DNA of 64,000 bases from Phenylobacterium sp. (GTDB lineage: Bacteria > Pseudomonadota > Alphaproteobacteria > Caulobacterales > Caulobacteraceae). A program made the position numbers and the translations under genes. Shown in pieces: positions 56,999 to 64,000 of this stretch (positions within the stretch are counted from its first letter, which is position 1; every line of letters begins with the position of its first letter). Location of the stretch: assembly GCF_004297125.1 (NCBI RefSeq), contig NZ_SCVD01000006.1, positions 62,001-126,000 on the forward strand, written 5' to 3'. The notes beneath the pieces are model-generated. The model was given only the letters and a program-made list of their open reading frames with translations. It searched no databases and was not told where the DNA came from.

Positions 56999-59575
56999 CT
57001 AAGCGAACGCAGCGCGGCCCTGGCCCTGCTCGCGCCTGCGGAAATACCATAGCTTCGCCGCCTCCGTGGCCGCGAGGTAGCTCACAACTAGCGCCACCAG
57101 CACGCCCAGCAGGATCGCGCGCAAGGGCGTTAGACCAAACACCTGGGCCAGGGGCGTGATGAATGGCAGGCTGAGCGCCAGCACGCCTACGGCCAGGCTG
57201 ATCCCCACCAGCAGCTTCCCCGGCCGGCTGCGCCAGGCCGGCCCCTGTGTCCGCAGCGACATCAGCGCGGCGAGTTCGGTCAGCAGCGAGAGGACGAACC
57301 AGGCCGTCTGGAACAGAGGCTCCGTCGCCTTGAAGCCATAAAGCAGCACGGCGAAAGCCGTCAGGTCGAAGGCTGAGCTAGTCAGTCCGAACAACACCAT
57401 GAAGCGCTGCAGGTCTCCGATGCTCATCCTCTGAGGGTTGGCCAGGCGATCACCGTCGACCGCGTCGGAGGAGATCGCCATCGCCGGCAGGTCGGACAGG
57501 AAGTTGTTCAGCAGGATCTGCTTGGCCGCCAGCGGCAGGAACGGCAGGAACGGCGTTGCGAGCGCCATGGAGACCATGTTGCCGAAGTTGGCGCTGGTCG
57601 TGATGCGGATGTACTTCAGCGTGTTCGCGAACGTCCGGCGTCCGCCCTCCACGCCCTCGCGCAGCACGTCCAGGTCACGGTGCAGCAGCACGACGTCGGC
57701 GCTCTCGCGCGCCACGTCCACGGCCTGGTCCACAGAGACGCCCACGTCGGCGGCGTAGAGCGCCGGGGCGTCGTTGATCCCGTCGCCAAGGTAGCCCACG
57801 CAATGCCCGCGCCGCTGCAAGGCCCGCACGATCCGCTCCTTCTGTTGCGGATCGACCTCGGCAAAGAGGGTCGCGCGTTCCGCCCGGTTCCAGAGCGCCT
57901 CGTCCTTCAGCCGGGCGAGTTGGGCGCCGGTGATCAACTCCGCATCCTGGATCCCCACGGCCTCGGCCACATGGCGCAGGACATAGCGGTTGTCTCCGCT
58001 GATGACCTTGATGGACACGCCCATCTCGCGAAGGTGCGCGATGGCGGCCGACGCGTCGGCCTTCGGGGGATCCCGGAAGGCCAGAAATCCCTCCAGACGC
58101 ATCGCCGCCTCGTCCTCGACGCCGTAGTTTGCACGGATGGGGAGCCGGCGCGTGGCCACCGCGAGCAGGCGCAAGCCCTTCTCGCTCTGCGCCTTGTAGA
58201 ATGCCCTCACCCGCGCCGCGGCCGGAGCATCCAAAGGCGCATCGCCCTCGCCCACGGCGACCGCGGCGCAGAGCGCGATCACGTGGTCGAACGCGCCCTT
58301 GGTCACCATGGTCCGGGACGCCGGGTCATCGTCGACTGCGATCACGACGGACAGCCGCTTGCGCGTGAAGTCGTAGGGGATCTCGTCACTCTTTTGGAAT
58401 CCGGCCGGGCTCAGGGCGCGCGCCTCGGCGTCTTCCAGCACCGCCTGGTCGAGCGGATTGTCGATGCCGGTCTCGAAGCAGGCGTTCAGGAACCCGAGCC
58501 GCCGGACCGCCTCGGACGAACGCCCTTCAGCATCAAGGGCGTCGACCATCCGGATACGTCCTTCGGTCAGGGTGCCGGTCTTGTCGGTGCAGAAGACCGT
58601 CATGCCGCCGAGGTTCTCGATGGCCTCCAGCTGGCGGACGATGACGCCGCGCTTCGCCAGCTGCGTGGCCCCGGTCGACAGGGTGACGATCACGATGGCC
58701 GGCAGCAGTTCCGGCGACATGCCCAGACCCAGCGCGACCGCGAAGAGCAGCGACTCGCCGAAGGGCCGGCCGAGCAGCTGGTTCACGATCAGCACGAAGA
58801 GGACAATGCCCACCATCACGCGGATCAGCAGGTAGCCGAAGCGGCGCAGGCCACGGGCGAAGTCCGTCTCGACCGGCTTCTGCTTCAGCCGCTCGGCGAT
58901 CTCGCCGAATTCCGTGCGCCGACCGGTGGCCACGATCAGCACCTCACCGGTCCCGCTGCGGACCGAGGTTCCGAGGAAGACGCAGTTGCTACGGCCGGCG
59001 AGCGGCGCCTCGGCGGGACAGACGCCCGGCCGCTTCTCCACCGGGAAGGACTCGCCCGTGAGCGCCGCCTCGCTGACCAGGAGGTCCGTGGCGCTCAGCA
59101 CCACGGCGTCGGCCGGGACGACAGCGCCCGCCGAGAGCAGGACCACATCGCCGCGGACGAGGTCCGAGAATGGCATGTCCTCGACCCGGCCGTCCCGGCG
59201 AACCCTGGCCGTCAGCGCGAGCCGTTGACGGAGTTCGGCCACGGCGCGCGACGCTCGATACTCCTGGACAAAGCCCAGCAGCGTGCTGCCGAGCACCATG
59301 GCCAGGATAATCGAAGCGTCGATCCATTCGCGCAGCGCGCCGGCGATCACGCCGGCGAACACCAGGATCAGCACCAGGGGGCTCTGGAACTGCCGCACCA
59401 GGAGCCCGACGGCCGACGCCGCCGCCTCCTCGCGCACCAGGTTGCGGCCCTCGCGGCGCAGCCGTTCCTCGGCGCCGACGGCGGGAATGCCTCCTGGCGA
59501 TGAGGCCAGCTCCCGGAACAGCTCGTCCACCGGTCGCGACCAGTAGGGTTTCTGTCCGCCAGCCGCGTCGGTCAC
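56999..59575 (-). CDS. P-type ATPase, Mg2+-importing (MgtA/MgtB-like)
   Basis: The 858-residue transporter has the P3B-type layout: N-terminal cation ATPase domain (VDELFRELASSPGGIPAVGAEERLRREG), TM pair, actuator with LTGESFPVEK, TM3-4, phosphorylation site CTDKTGTLTEG, nucleotide domain (KGAFDHV), hinge GDGINDAPAL and a final group of six helices. The segment LLLNNFLSDLPAMAISSDAVD is characteristic of MgtA-type enzymes. Starts at GTG overlapping the upstream gene stop (GTGA). In this island an ATPase with the BON and PfkB genes is part of a stress regulon. Confidence 0.92.
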   Translation of the reverse strand: MTDAAGGQKPYWSRPVDELFRELASSPGGIPAVGAEERLRREGRNLVREEAAASAVGLLVRQFQSPLVLILVFAGVIAGALREWIDASIILAMVLGSTLLGFVQEYRASRAVAELRQRLALTARVRRDGRVEDMPFSDLVRGDVVLLSAGAVVPADAVVLSATDLLVSEAALTGESFPVEKRPGVCPAEAPLAGRSNCVFLGTSVRSGTGEVLIVATGRRTEFGEIAERLKQKPVETDFARGLRRFGYLLIRVMVGIVLFVLIVNQLLGRPFGESLLFAVALGLGMSPELLPAIVIVTLSTGATQLAKRGVIVRQLEAIENLGGMTVFCTDKTGTLTEGRIRMVDALDAEGRSSEAVRRLGFLNACFETGIDNPLDQAVLEDAEARALSPAGFQKSDEIPYDFTRKRLSVVIAVDDDPASRTMVTKGAFDHVIALCAAVAVGEGDAPLDAPAAARVRAFYKAQSEKGLRLLAVATRRLPIRANYGVEDEAAMRLEGFLAFRDPPKADASAAIAHLREMGVSIKVISGDNRYVLRHVAEAVGIQDAELITGAQLARLKDEALWNRAERATLFAEVDPQQKERIVRALQRRGHCVGYLGDGINDAPALYAADVGVSVDQAVDVARESADVVLLHRDLDVLREGVEGGRRTFANTLKYIRITTSANFGNMVSMALATPFLPFLPLAAKQILLNNFLSDLPAMAISSDAVDGDRLANPQRMSIGDLQRFMVLFGLTSSAFDLTAFAVLLYGFKATEPLFQTAWFVLSLLTELAALMSLRTQGPAWRSRPGKLLVGISLAVGVLALSLPFITPLAQVFGLTPLRAILLGVLVALVVSYLAATEAAKLWYFRRREQGQGRAAFA

Positions 59576-60591
59576 CGCCGGCCTCCACGATTCGTCGCGG
59601 CAGGTGGCGTGCGGCGCGAGCGCCGCCGGCGCCAGGTCCTGATCAGGACGACACCTCCCCAGATCGCGAGCGGGCCGAGGCTGTAGACGCAACGATAGAG
59701 AAGTAGCGCGGCCGCGGTTTCGTGGACCTGTGCGAACACGGCCGAGAGGGCCAGCACGATGGCCTCGAACACCCCGATCCCGCCCGGGACGCCGGTCGCG
59801 GCGCTCAGAAGAGACCCCGCAACGTAGGCGGCGAGAAAGGTGGGGAACACCGCCAGGTCCGAACCGGGCAACAGAATGAACAGCGCGGCGCTGGAGAAGA
59901 GCCAGTCGCCGAGCCCGACCGACAGGCCCAGGGCCCGCTTGGACCTGCGCAGCGAGGTGCGACCGCCGCCCAGCCACGCCGGCGCCTTGGGGGTGAATGC
60001 GTAGAACCAGAGGACGCCAGGGAGTGCGAGGGCGGCGCCCACGAGCGGCGGCGCCCAGGCGGGCCCACGAAGCGCCGCCCCGAACGCGGCCGGCGCCAGC
60101 AGCATGACCAGCCCTGCCGTGACCAAGCCGCTCAGCGTCACCGCGAGCCCGGCGACCAGGGACACCGCGGCGCCCTGGCCCGCCGAGAGGCCGTCGCGCC
60201 CATACAGCTTCGCCCGAAAGATCGCGCCGGTGGCAGGACTGAAACCAGCGCTATTGGTGACGGCGTAGGCCGGGACAGCCACCGCCGCGGCGCGCCGAAA
60301 GGACAGATCGTGACCCAGCGCCTGCAGGGCCAGCCACTCGGTGCCGGAGAGGCAGGCGTAGCTCGCAGCCGTGAAGGCCACGCTCAAGAGGACCGCCCAG
60401 GCGGGCGTGGCCGCCAGCGCGCCGAGGAAGCCGCTGAGCGACATCGCCGACACCTGTCGCCAGACCAGCCAAACCGCAACCGCAAAGACGGCGGCCGAGA
60501 CGAGGCGTCGGGCGCGCCCGACGCGAGCGGAACCGCCTTCCGCACCTGGAGTCCGGAAGCTGGGATCTGCGCCGGAGTGTTCCACGCCCAT
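59572..60591 (-). CDS. UPF0104/AglD-like lysylphosphatidylglycerol-synthase TM-domain protein
   Basis: The 339-residue membrane protein has about eight helices and the family's signature features (FRAKLYGRDGLSAGQGAAVSLVAG, GVPGGIGVFEAIVLALSA). It matches the flippase-type TM region of MprF without the catalytic domain. It overlaps the ATPase start by 4 bp. ATG 60591 is favoured; ATG 60663 would add 24 residues. Function is unknown. Confidence 0.85.
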   Translation of the reverse strand: MGVEHSGADPSFRTPGAEGGSARVGRARRLVSAAVFAVAVWLVWRQVSAMSLSGFLGALAATPAWAVLLSVAFTAASYACLSGTEWLALQALGHDLSFRRAAAVAVPAYAVTNSAGFSPATGAIFRAKLYGRDGLSAGQGAAVSLVAGLAVTLSGLVTAGLVMLLAPAAFGAALRGPAWAPPLVGAALALPGVLWFYAFTPKAPAWLGGGRTSLRRSKRALGLSVGLGDWLFSSAALFILLPGSDLAVFPTFLAAYVAGSLLSAATGVPGGIGVFEAIVLALSAVFAQVHETAAALLLYRCVYSLGPLAIWGGVVLIRTWRRRRSRRTPPAATNRGGRR

Positions 60592-60625
60592 TTTTGCATC
60601 TGACCACGCGCCAAGATGCGACGTG

Positions 60626-60639
60626 TTGACCGAGCGCAA
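60626..60639. promoter_or_regulatory. Degenerate FNR/FixK-like box in the ATPase/BON2 divergent region
   Basis: TTGACCGAGCGCAA keeps TTGA and CAA at the correct spacing but has G for T in the right half. It lies 48 bp before the BON gene at 60687. A weak site at best. Confidence 0.35.
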
Positions 60640-60686
60640 GGCGGCCGAGGCTGAAAGGGCCATGCTTTGCGTCCAGGAGGCTCGAC

Positions 60687-61142
60687 ATGGACAGCCAGAC
60701 CCTTCAGGAGATCGTCGACATCGAGATGCAGCGCCTGAGCAGCGGAACGCCGATCTGCGCCACGGTCTCCGAAGGCGTGGTGACCCTCAGCGGCGTCGTC
60801 CAGAACGACGTCCGACGGATCCTCATCGAACAGGAACTCCTGCGGCGGCCCGAGGTCCTCGACGTCCACAACCATCTCCATGTCGCCACGCCGATCGGCG
60901 ATATCCGGACGCAGCTCCTGGCGCTGCTCGAACGCGACGACGTGCCCACCGCCGGGCTGAGGATCGAAGCGGAAGACGGCGCGGTTATCCTTTCGGGCCC
61001 CGCGGCCACTTGGTTCGACCGCGACGCGGCCGAGCGGCTGGCCTGGACCTTGCCAGGCGTCCGCTCGGTCGAGAACCGCATCAGCCTGCCACCCGGCGCG
61101 GTCCAGCCCGACACCGACGCCTTCGACGACCCGCTGGCCTGA
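60687..61142 (+). CDS. Two-BON-domain protein
   Basis: The 151-residue protein has BON modules at about 5-65 (LQEIVDIEMQRLSSGTPICATVSEGVVTLSGVVQNDVRR) and about 72-135 (IRTQLLALLERDDVPTAGLRIEAEDGAVILSGPAATWFDRD). AGGAGG precedes the ATG by 7 bp. No signal peptide is visible. It belongs with the three-BON protein and the ATPase operon in the stress island. Confidence 0.85.
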   Translation: MDSQTLQEIVDIEMQRLSSGTPICATVSEGVVTLSGVVQNDVRRILIEQELLRRPEVLDVHNHLHVATPIGDIRTQLLALLERDDVPTAGLRIEAEDGAVILSGPAATWFDRDAAERLAWTLPGVRSVENRISLPPGAVQPDTDAFDDPLA

Positions 61143-61159
61143 TCGTGGCCTGCCCCTGA

Positions 61160-61612
61160 TCCGCAAGACGCCGGAAGACCGGGTGGGCGCAAACCTCAAG
61201 GACTATGAGGCCGAAGTCACGGGATTCTCCTGGGATGCGGCGCGCGGCGAGCTCGCGGGTTTCCCGGATGGCGGCCTGAACATCGCCTACGAGGCCCTCG
61301 ACCGCTATGTGGAAGCGGGTCGCGGCGCGCAGCTCGCACTCCGCTGGATTTGGACGCGACGATACGGTCCGCGACTTCACTTACGCAGAGCTGACGGGCG
61401 CGGCGAACCGGTTTGCCAACGTGCTGAAGGGCCTCGGGATCGGCCGAGGCGACCGTGTCCACAGCCTGCTTGGCCGTTCGCCCGAGCTCTATTTCGCGGC
61501 CCTGGGGACCCTCAAGGCGGGCGCCGTCTTTACGCCCCTGTTCTCGGCGTTCGAGCCGGAGCCGATCCGCGTCCGCATGGAGATCGGCCAAGCCAATGTG
61601 CTGTGCGGCGGG
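61160..61612 (+). pseudogene. Acetyl-CoA synthetase (acs-like) N-terminal remnant with frameshift
   Basis: Frame one encodes LKDYEAEVTGFSWDAARGEL and [25 protein letters not shown]; after about 61348 homology continues in another frame as [71 protein letters not shown]. These are the ACAS N-terminal and core start of acetate-CoA ligases. Homology ends near 61612; the remaining about 450 residues are gone. It is a frameshifted, truncated gene. Confidence 0.8.
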
Positions 61613-61851
61613 TCATGGCGCCTCCCGCGGCGCAAGCCCGCAGCGCGGACTACATCCAGCCTGGGCCGCGCCGCTCCAGGCGACGGCGACCAGAGCGACA
61701 CAAGCCAGCACAACTTTGCGAAGGTTGGTCACATGAGAACTCTGCCGCTGTCGACGCCGCGCGACAACGCGATTTCACCCAAGCGTCAGCCCTGCGCCAC
61801 AAGCCGATTCTGACACCTGCTCCGGGAGCGGAGATCCGCTCAGCGACGTCG
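61613..61851. other. Spacer after the acs remnant
   Basis: No gene is supported. Short frames are continuations of the remnant. The transporter on the minus strand ends at 61852. Confidence 0.4.
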
Positions 61852-63342
61852 TCACGACTGAGAAGATGCCAGCTCACCTCTCCGCCTTCGATGCGCCAAT
61901 GCCTCTGCAATCGACGCATGCCGCTCACGGTCGAGGCTGTAGGGGATCATGATCGCCAGCCCGGCAAAAAGCACCGTCAGCATGATGGGTCCATAGGTGA
62001 CGCCGAGCCTTAGCACGGCATCCGCGGGCGCTGCGGCGGGATCGACCTTCGCCGGAAAACGGATCAGGTCGATGACAAAGCCGGCCACAGCCCCGCCCAA
62101 GCCCAGCGACGCTTTGCGACAGAAGGCGTTGGCGCCGAAGAACAGGCCTTCCGCCCGACCGTGATGGGTCAGGTCGTACTCGTCGGCCACATCCGCCAGC
62201 ATCGCTGACGATAGCACGACCGGGATGCAGCCGATGAAACCGGCGAGGAAACTCGCGCCCAGAAGCAGCGGCAGCAGGGTCACTTCGCCATTTTCAGGCG
62301 CCAGGCCCGCAAGACGGAGCAGGGTTGGCGACGACCCCACGAGGCAGGATCCCGCGATGCCCAGCATGTAGGCCGCCTTTTTGTCGAGCTTTTCGGCCGC
62401 AGGGCGCGCCAACGGGATGCCGAGGATGTAGCCCATCATGCTGGCGTAGAAGACGAGCTGCACCTGCGCTGGCGGCAACTTCCAGAAATAGGTGTTCATG
62501 TGCAGGGCCAGGGCGAACTGCACCCCGTTGTAGAGGTACATGACCAGCAGGGCGAGGAAGAGCGCCCGGAACGACGGCGAGCTCATCGCCAGGCGTAGGG
62601 TCCTTACCAAGCCCTTGTTGGCTCCACGCGCCAAGGCTTCGCCGCTACCGGGGAGGCTGAGCGCCGCCCGCTGGGTACCCAGGGCCGAGATGAATACGAA
62701 GGCGATGACCAGCGCCCCTGCCGCGACCGCGAAGTGCGGGTAGGCTGATCGGTCCAGCTGGCCGTTCTCGAACCCGGACCGGTCGGCGAAGAAGACCGAG
62801 AACGCCAAGCCAAGGGCGATGATCCGCCCCAGATAGCCAAACAGCACACGGTAGCCGCCGATCGCCACGCGCTCATTGAAGTCCTGGCTGAGTTCAGCGC
62901 CGAGCGCCATGTGCGGCACGAAGTAGAGGGTCATGGCAAACCGCGCCGCGATGGTGAGAACGGTGAGCCAGAGGAACACCTCGAACTGCCCCAGTTGTTC
63001 TGGAGGCCGGAACAGAAACCACAACGCGATCGCGAGCGGGATCGGGGCTGCATAGAGGAACGGGTGGCGCCGTCCCAGTCGGCTGCGGGTCCGGTCCGAC
63101 CATCCCCCGACAAACGGGTCTGAGAAGCCGTCGAACAGAAGGGCCACGAACAGCGCCAGTCCCGTCAGAGAGCCCGACAACCCTACGACCTGCACGTAGT
63201 AGAAGAAGAGGAATGTCTCGAGCGCCGCAGTCTTGACGCCCTCGCCCGCCTCCCCCAGCCCGTAGAACAATTTCGTGCGTCTCGAGAGAATGCTCGTCGA
63301 CGGGGCGGGCGTACTCAGGCTGCCGGCAACCTCGCTGGTCAT
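61852..63342 (-). CDS. GPH-family (glycoside-pentoside-hexuronide) MFS transporter
   Basis: The 496-residue protein has a 12-helix GPH pattern: LSRRTKLFYGLGEAGEGVKTAALETFLFFYYVQVVGLSG, ALLFDGFSDPFVGGWSDRTRSRLGRRHPF, and AMLADVADEYDLTHHGRAEGLFFGANAFCRKASLG. The conserved DPFVGGWSDRT and RRHPF motifs are cation/sugar symporter hallmarks. Some GPH relatives in Caulobacterales and Sphingomonadales carry other substrates. It faces a TetR regulator; a near-palindrome between them suggests control by that regulator. Confidence 0.9.
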   Translation of the reverse strand: MTSEVAGSLSTPAPSTSILSRRTKLFYGLGEAGEGVKTAALETFLFFYYVQVVGLSGSLTGLALFVALLFDGFSDPFVGGWSDRTRSRLGRRHPFLYAAPIPLAIALWFLFRPPEQLGQFEVFLWLTVLTIAARFAMTLYFVPHMALGAELSQDFNERVAIGGYRVLFGYLGRIIALGLAFSVFFADRSGFENGQLDRSAYPHFAVAAGALVIAFVFISALGTQRAALSLPGSGEALARGANKGLVRTLRLAMSSPSFRALFLALLVMYLYNGVQFALALHMNTYFWKLPPAQVQLVFYASMMGYILGIPLARPAAEKLDKKAAYMLGIAGSCLVGSSPTLLRLAGLAPENGEVTLLPLLLGASFLAGFIGCIPVVLSSAMLADVADEYDLTHHGRAEGLFFGANAFCRKASLGLGGAVAGFVIDLIRFPAKVDPAAAPADAVLRLGVTYGPIMLTVLFAGLAIMIPYSLDRERHASIAEALAHRRRRGELASSQS

Positions 63343-63388
63343 GTTTCCTCGCGCAGAACGTGGACGTCTACGCGTCCTTTAGACATTA

Positions 63389-63404
63389 AGTGACAATTGC
63401 CACT
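63389..63404. promoter_or_regulatory. Candidate TetR operator
   Basis: AGTGACAATTGCCACT is a 16-bp near-palindrome (one mismatch pair) lying 47 bp from the transporter start and 68 bp from the regulator start, a typical TetR operator position. Confidence 0.55.
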
Positions 63405-63471
63405 CAGTGCCACGAGGCGGACTTGCGCGACATGTGTCAAGGTGGTTGTTCTGGTGGGGGTTGAGGTTGAA

Positions 63472-64000
63472 ATGAACGACGTCGGACTTCGGGCGCGGAA
63501 GATGGCGCGCACCCGCGATCAGATCGCTGAGGCGGCGATTCATCTGTTCGTCGAGCAGGGCTATGAGGCCACCACCCTCGAGGAAGTCGCCGACCGCGCC
63601 GATGTCCACAAGCGCACCCTGTTGCGCTACTTCCCGACCAAGGCGCACCTCGTGCTGCACCAGCAGTATGCCGCCATCGAGGAGTTCGGCGAAGCGGTCG
63701 CCAAGCGCGGCGAGACGGCCATCATGGACCTTTGGGCGGCCCACGTGATCCGGCATGCCAGAGACATGATGCGCCGAGGCCGTTTCGCCAACATGCGCAA
63801 GATCGCCCGCTCCGAGCCTTCCCTGGAAGGCGCCTATCTGTCGATCCAGGCGACCTACCAGGCCCTGATCGGCGCCGGCCTGCGCGAAGACCTCGCCGGC
63901 CGCACCGACGCCGACATCATAGCGCCGGTGGCCGCCGCCGCCCTTGTCGGCGGCAATTACTCGGTCAGCGCCGGCATCTTCGCCCGTGAGGCCTACGACG
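63472..64000 (+). CDS. TetR/AcrR-family regulator (3' end cut off)
   Basis: The frame runs from ATG 63472 (GAGG upstream) to the window edge without a stop, 176 codons. The N-terminal helix-turn-helix is clear (ARTRDQIAEAAIHLFVEQGYEATTLEEVADRADVHKRTLLRYFPTKAHLV, about residues 12-60). The ligand-binding domain begins after it (AIMDLWAAHVIRHARDM) and is incomplete. It is divergent from the GPH transporter and probably represses it. Confidence 0.9.
   Translation, partial: MNDVGLRARKMARTRDQIAEAAIHLFVEQGYEATTLEEVADRADVHKRTLLRYFPTKAHLVLHQQYAAIEEFGEAVAKRGETAIMDLWAAHVIRHARDMMRRGRFANMRKIARSEPSLEGAYLSIQATYQALIGAGLREDLAGRTDADIIAPVAAAALVGGNYSVSAGIFAREAYD

Noticed and set aside
1..64000. CRISPR array, prophage, insertion sequence, tRNA or rRNA
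   Set aside because: No regularly spaced repeats, transposase, integrase, phage structural gene or RNA-gene-like sequence was seen on either strand.

Overview
The window is 64 kb of very GC-rich DNA with densely packed genes, short intergenic gaps and frequent 1-11 bp stop/start overlaps. PEPxxWA-CTERM secreted proteins, an outer-membrane TonB receptor lifestyle, FecI/FecR signalling, FixK-type boxes and ECF factors point to an alphaproteobacterium, most likely Caulobacterales (Caulobacter/Phenylobacterium-like). This assignment is inferred from gene content, not from a marker gene. I saw no rRNA, tRNA, CRISPR array, phage or insertion sequence.

Layout. 0-2.2 kb: a truncated TPR membrane protein and an ECF sigma factor operon with two membrane proteins. 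2.3-6.7 kb: housekeeping genes (YffB-like reductase, DUF2164, 2'-5' RNA ligase family, DUF3597, MsrA, an SDR, DUF6880). 6.9-10.2 kb: four consecutive PEPxxWA-CTERM exported proteins; a fifth lies at 30.2-30.8 kb.

10.5-29.8 kb is the most striking part. It is a coherent catabolic locus: TonB receptor, secreted S33-type hydrolase, two POT oligopeptide transporters, Tat-exported enterochelin-esterase-like hydrolase, two exported S12 (beta-lactamase fold) hydrolases, an M17 aminopeptidase, D-serine dehydratase, a serine/threonine/hydroxyaspartate dehydratase-type enzyme, an ornithine-cyclodeaminase-family enzyme, a D-threonine-aldolase-family enzyme and a LysR regulator. Three near-identical ATTAG-N5-CTAAT palindromes mark its ends and its divergent promoter. 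The set fits uptake and complete breakdown of a D-amino-acid-containing (depsi)peptide, possibly a siderophore. That substrate is an inference.

31-35.5 kb: an OmpR-type response regulator, a single-domain globin and a cytosolic multi-PAS hybrid histidine kinase. Each is preceded by the same GAAAC-N4-GAAAC direct repeat, suggesting one regulon for sensing haem ligands (O2 or NO). 35.5-38.7 kb: an unknown membrane protein pair and a purple-acid-type phosphatase. 38.8-43.3 kb: a surface glycan cluster (beta-propeller protein, GT4, flippase, TagF-like transferase). 43.5-47.7 kb: a TatT-like protein and a thermostable-hemolysin/AMP-ligase/haem-oxygenase-like/SDR cassette, probably biosynthetic. 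47.9-51.9 kb: FecI-FecR-STN TonB receptor.

51.9-61.7 kb is a partly eroded microaerobic/stress island. Intact BON proteins, TpiA, a PAS_5 protein, PfkB, a Mg-type P-ATPase and a flippase-like membrane protein are preceded by TTGA-N6-TCAA boxes. They are interleaved with remnants of groEL, polX, an acetyl-CoA synthetase and a COG2187 kinase gene whose two pieces lie in opposite orientation. The window ends with a GPH-type transporter and a divergent TetR regulator that runs off the edge.
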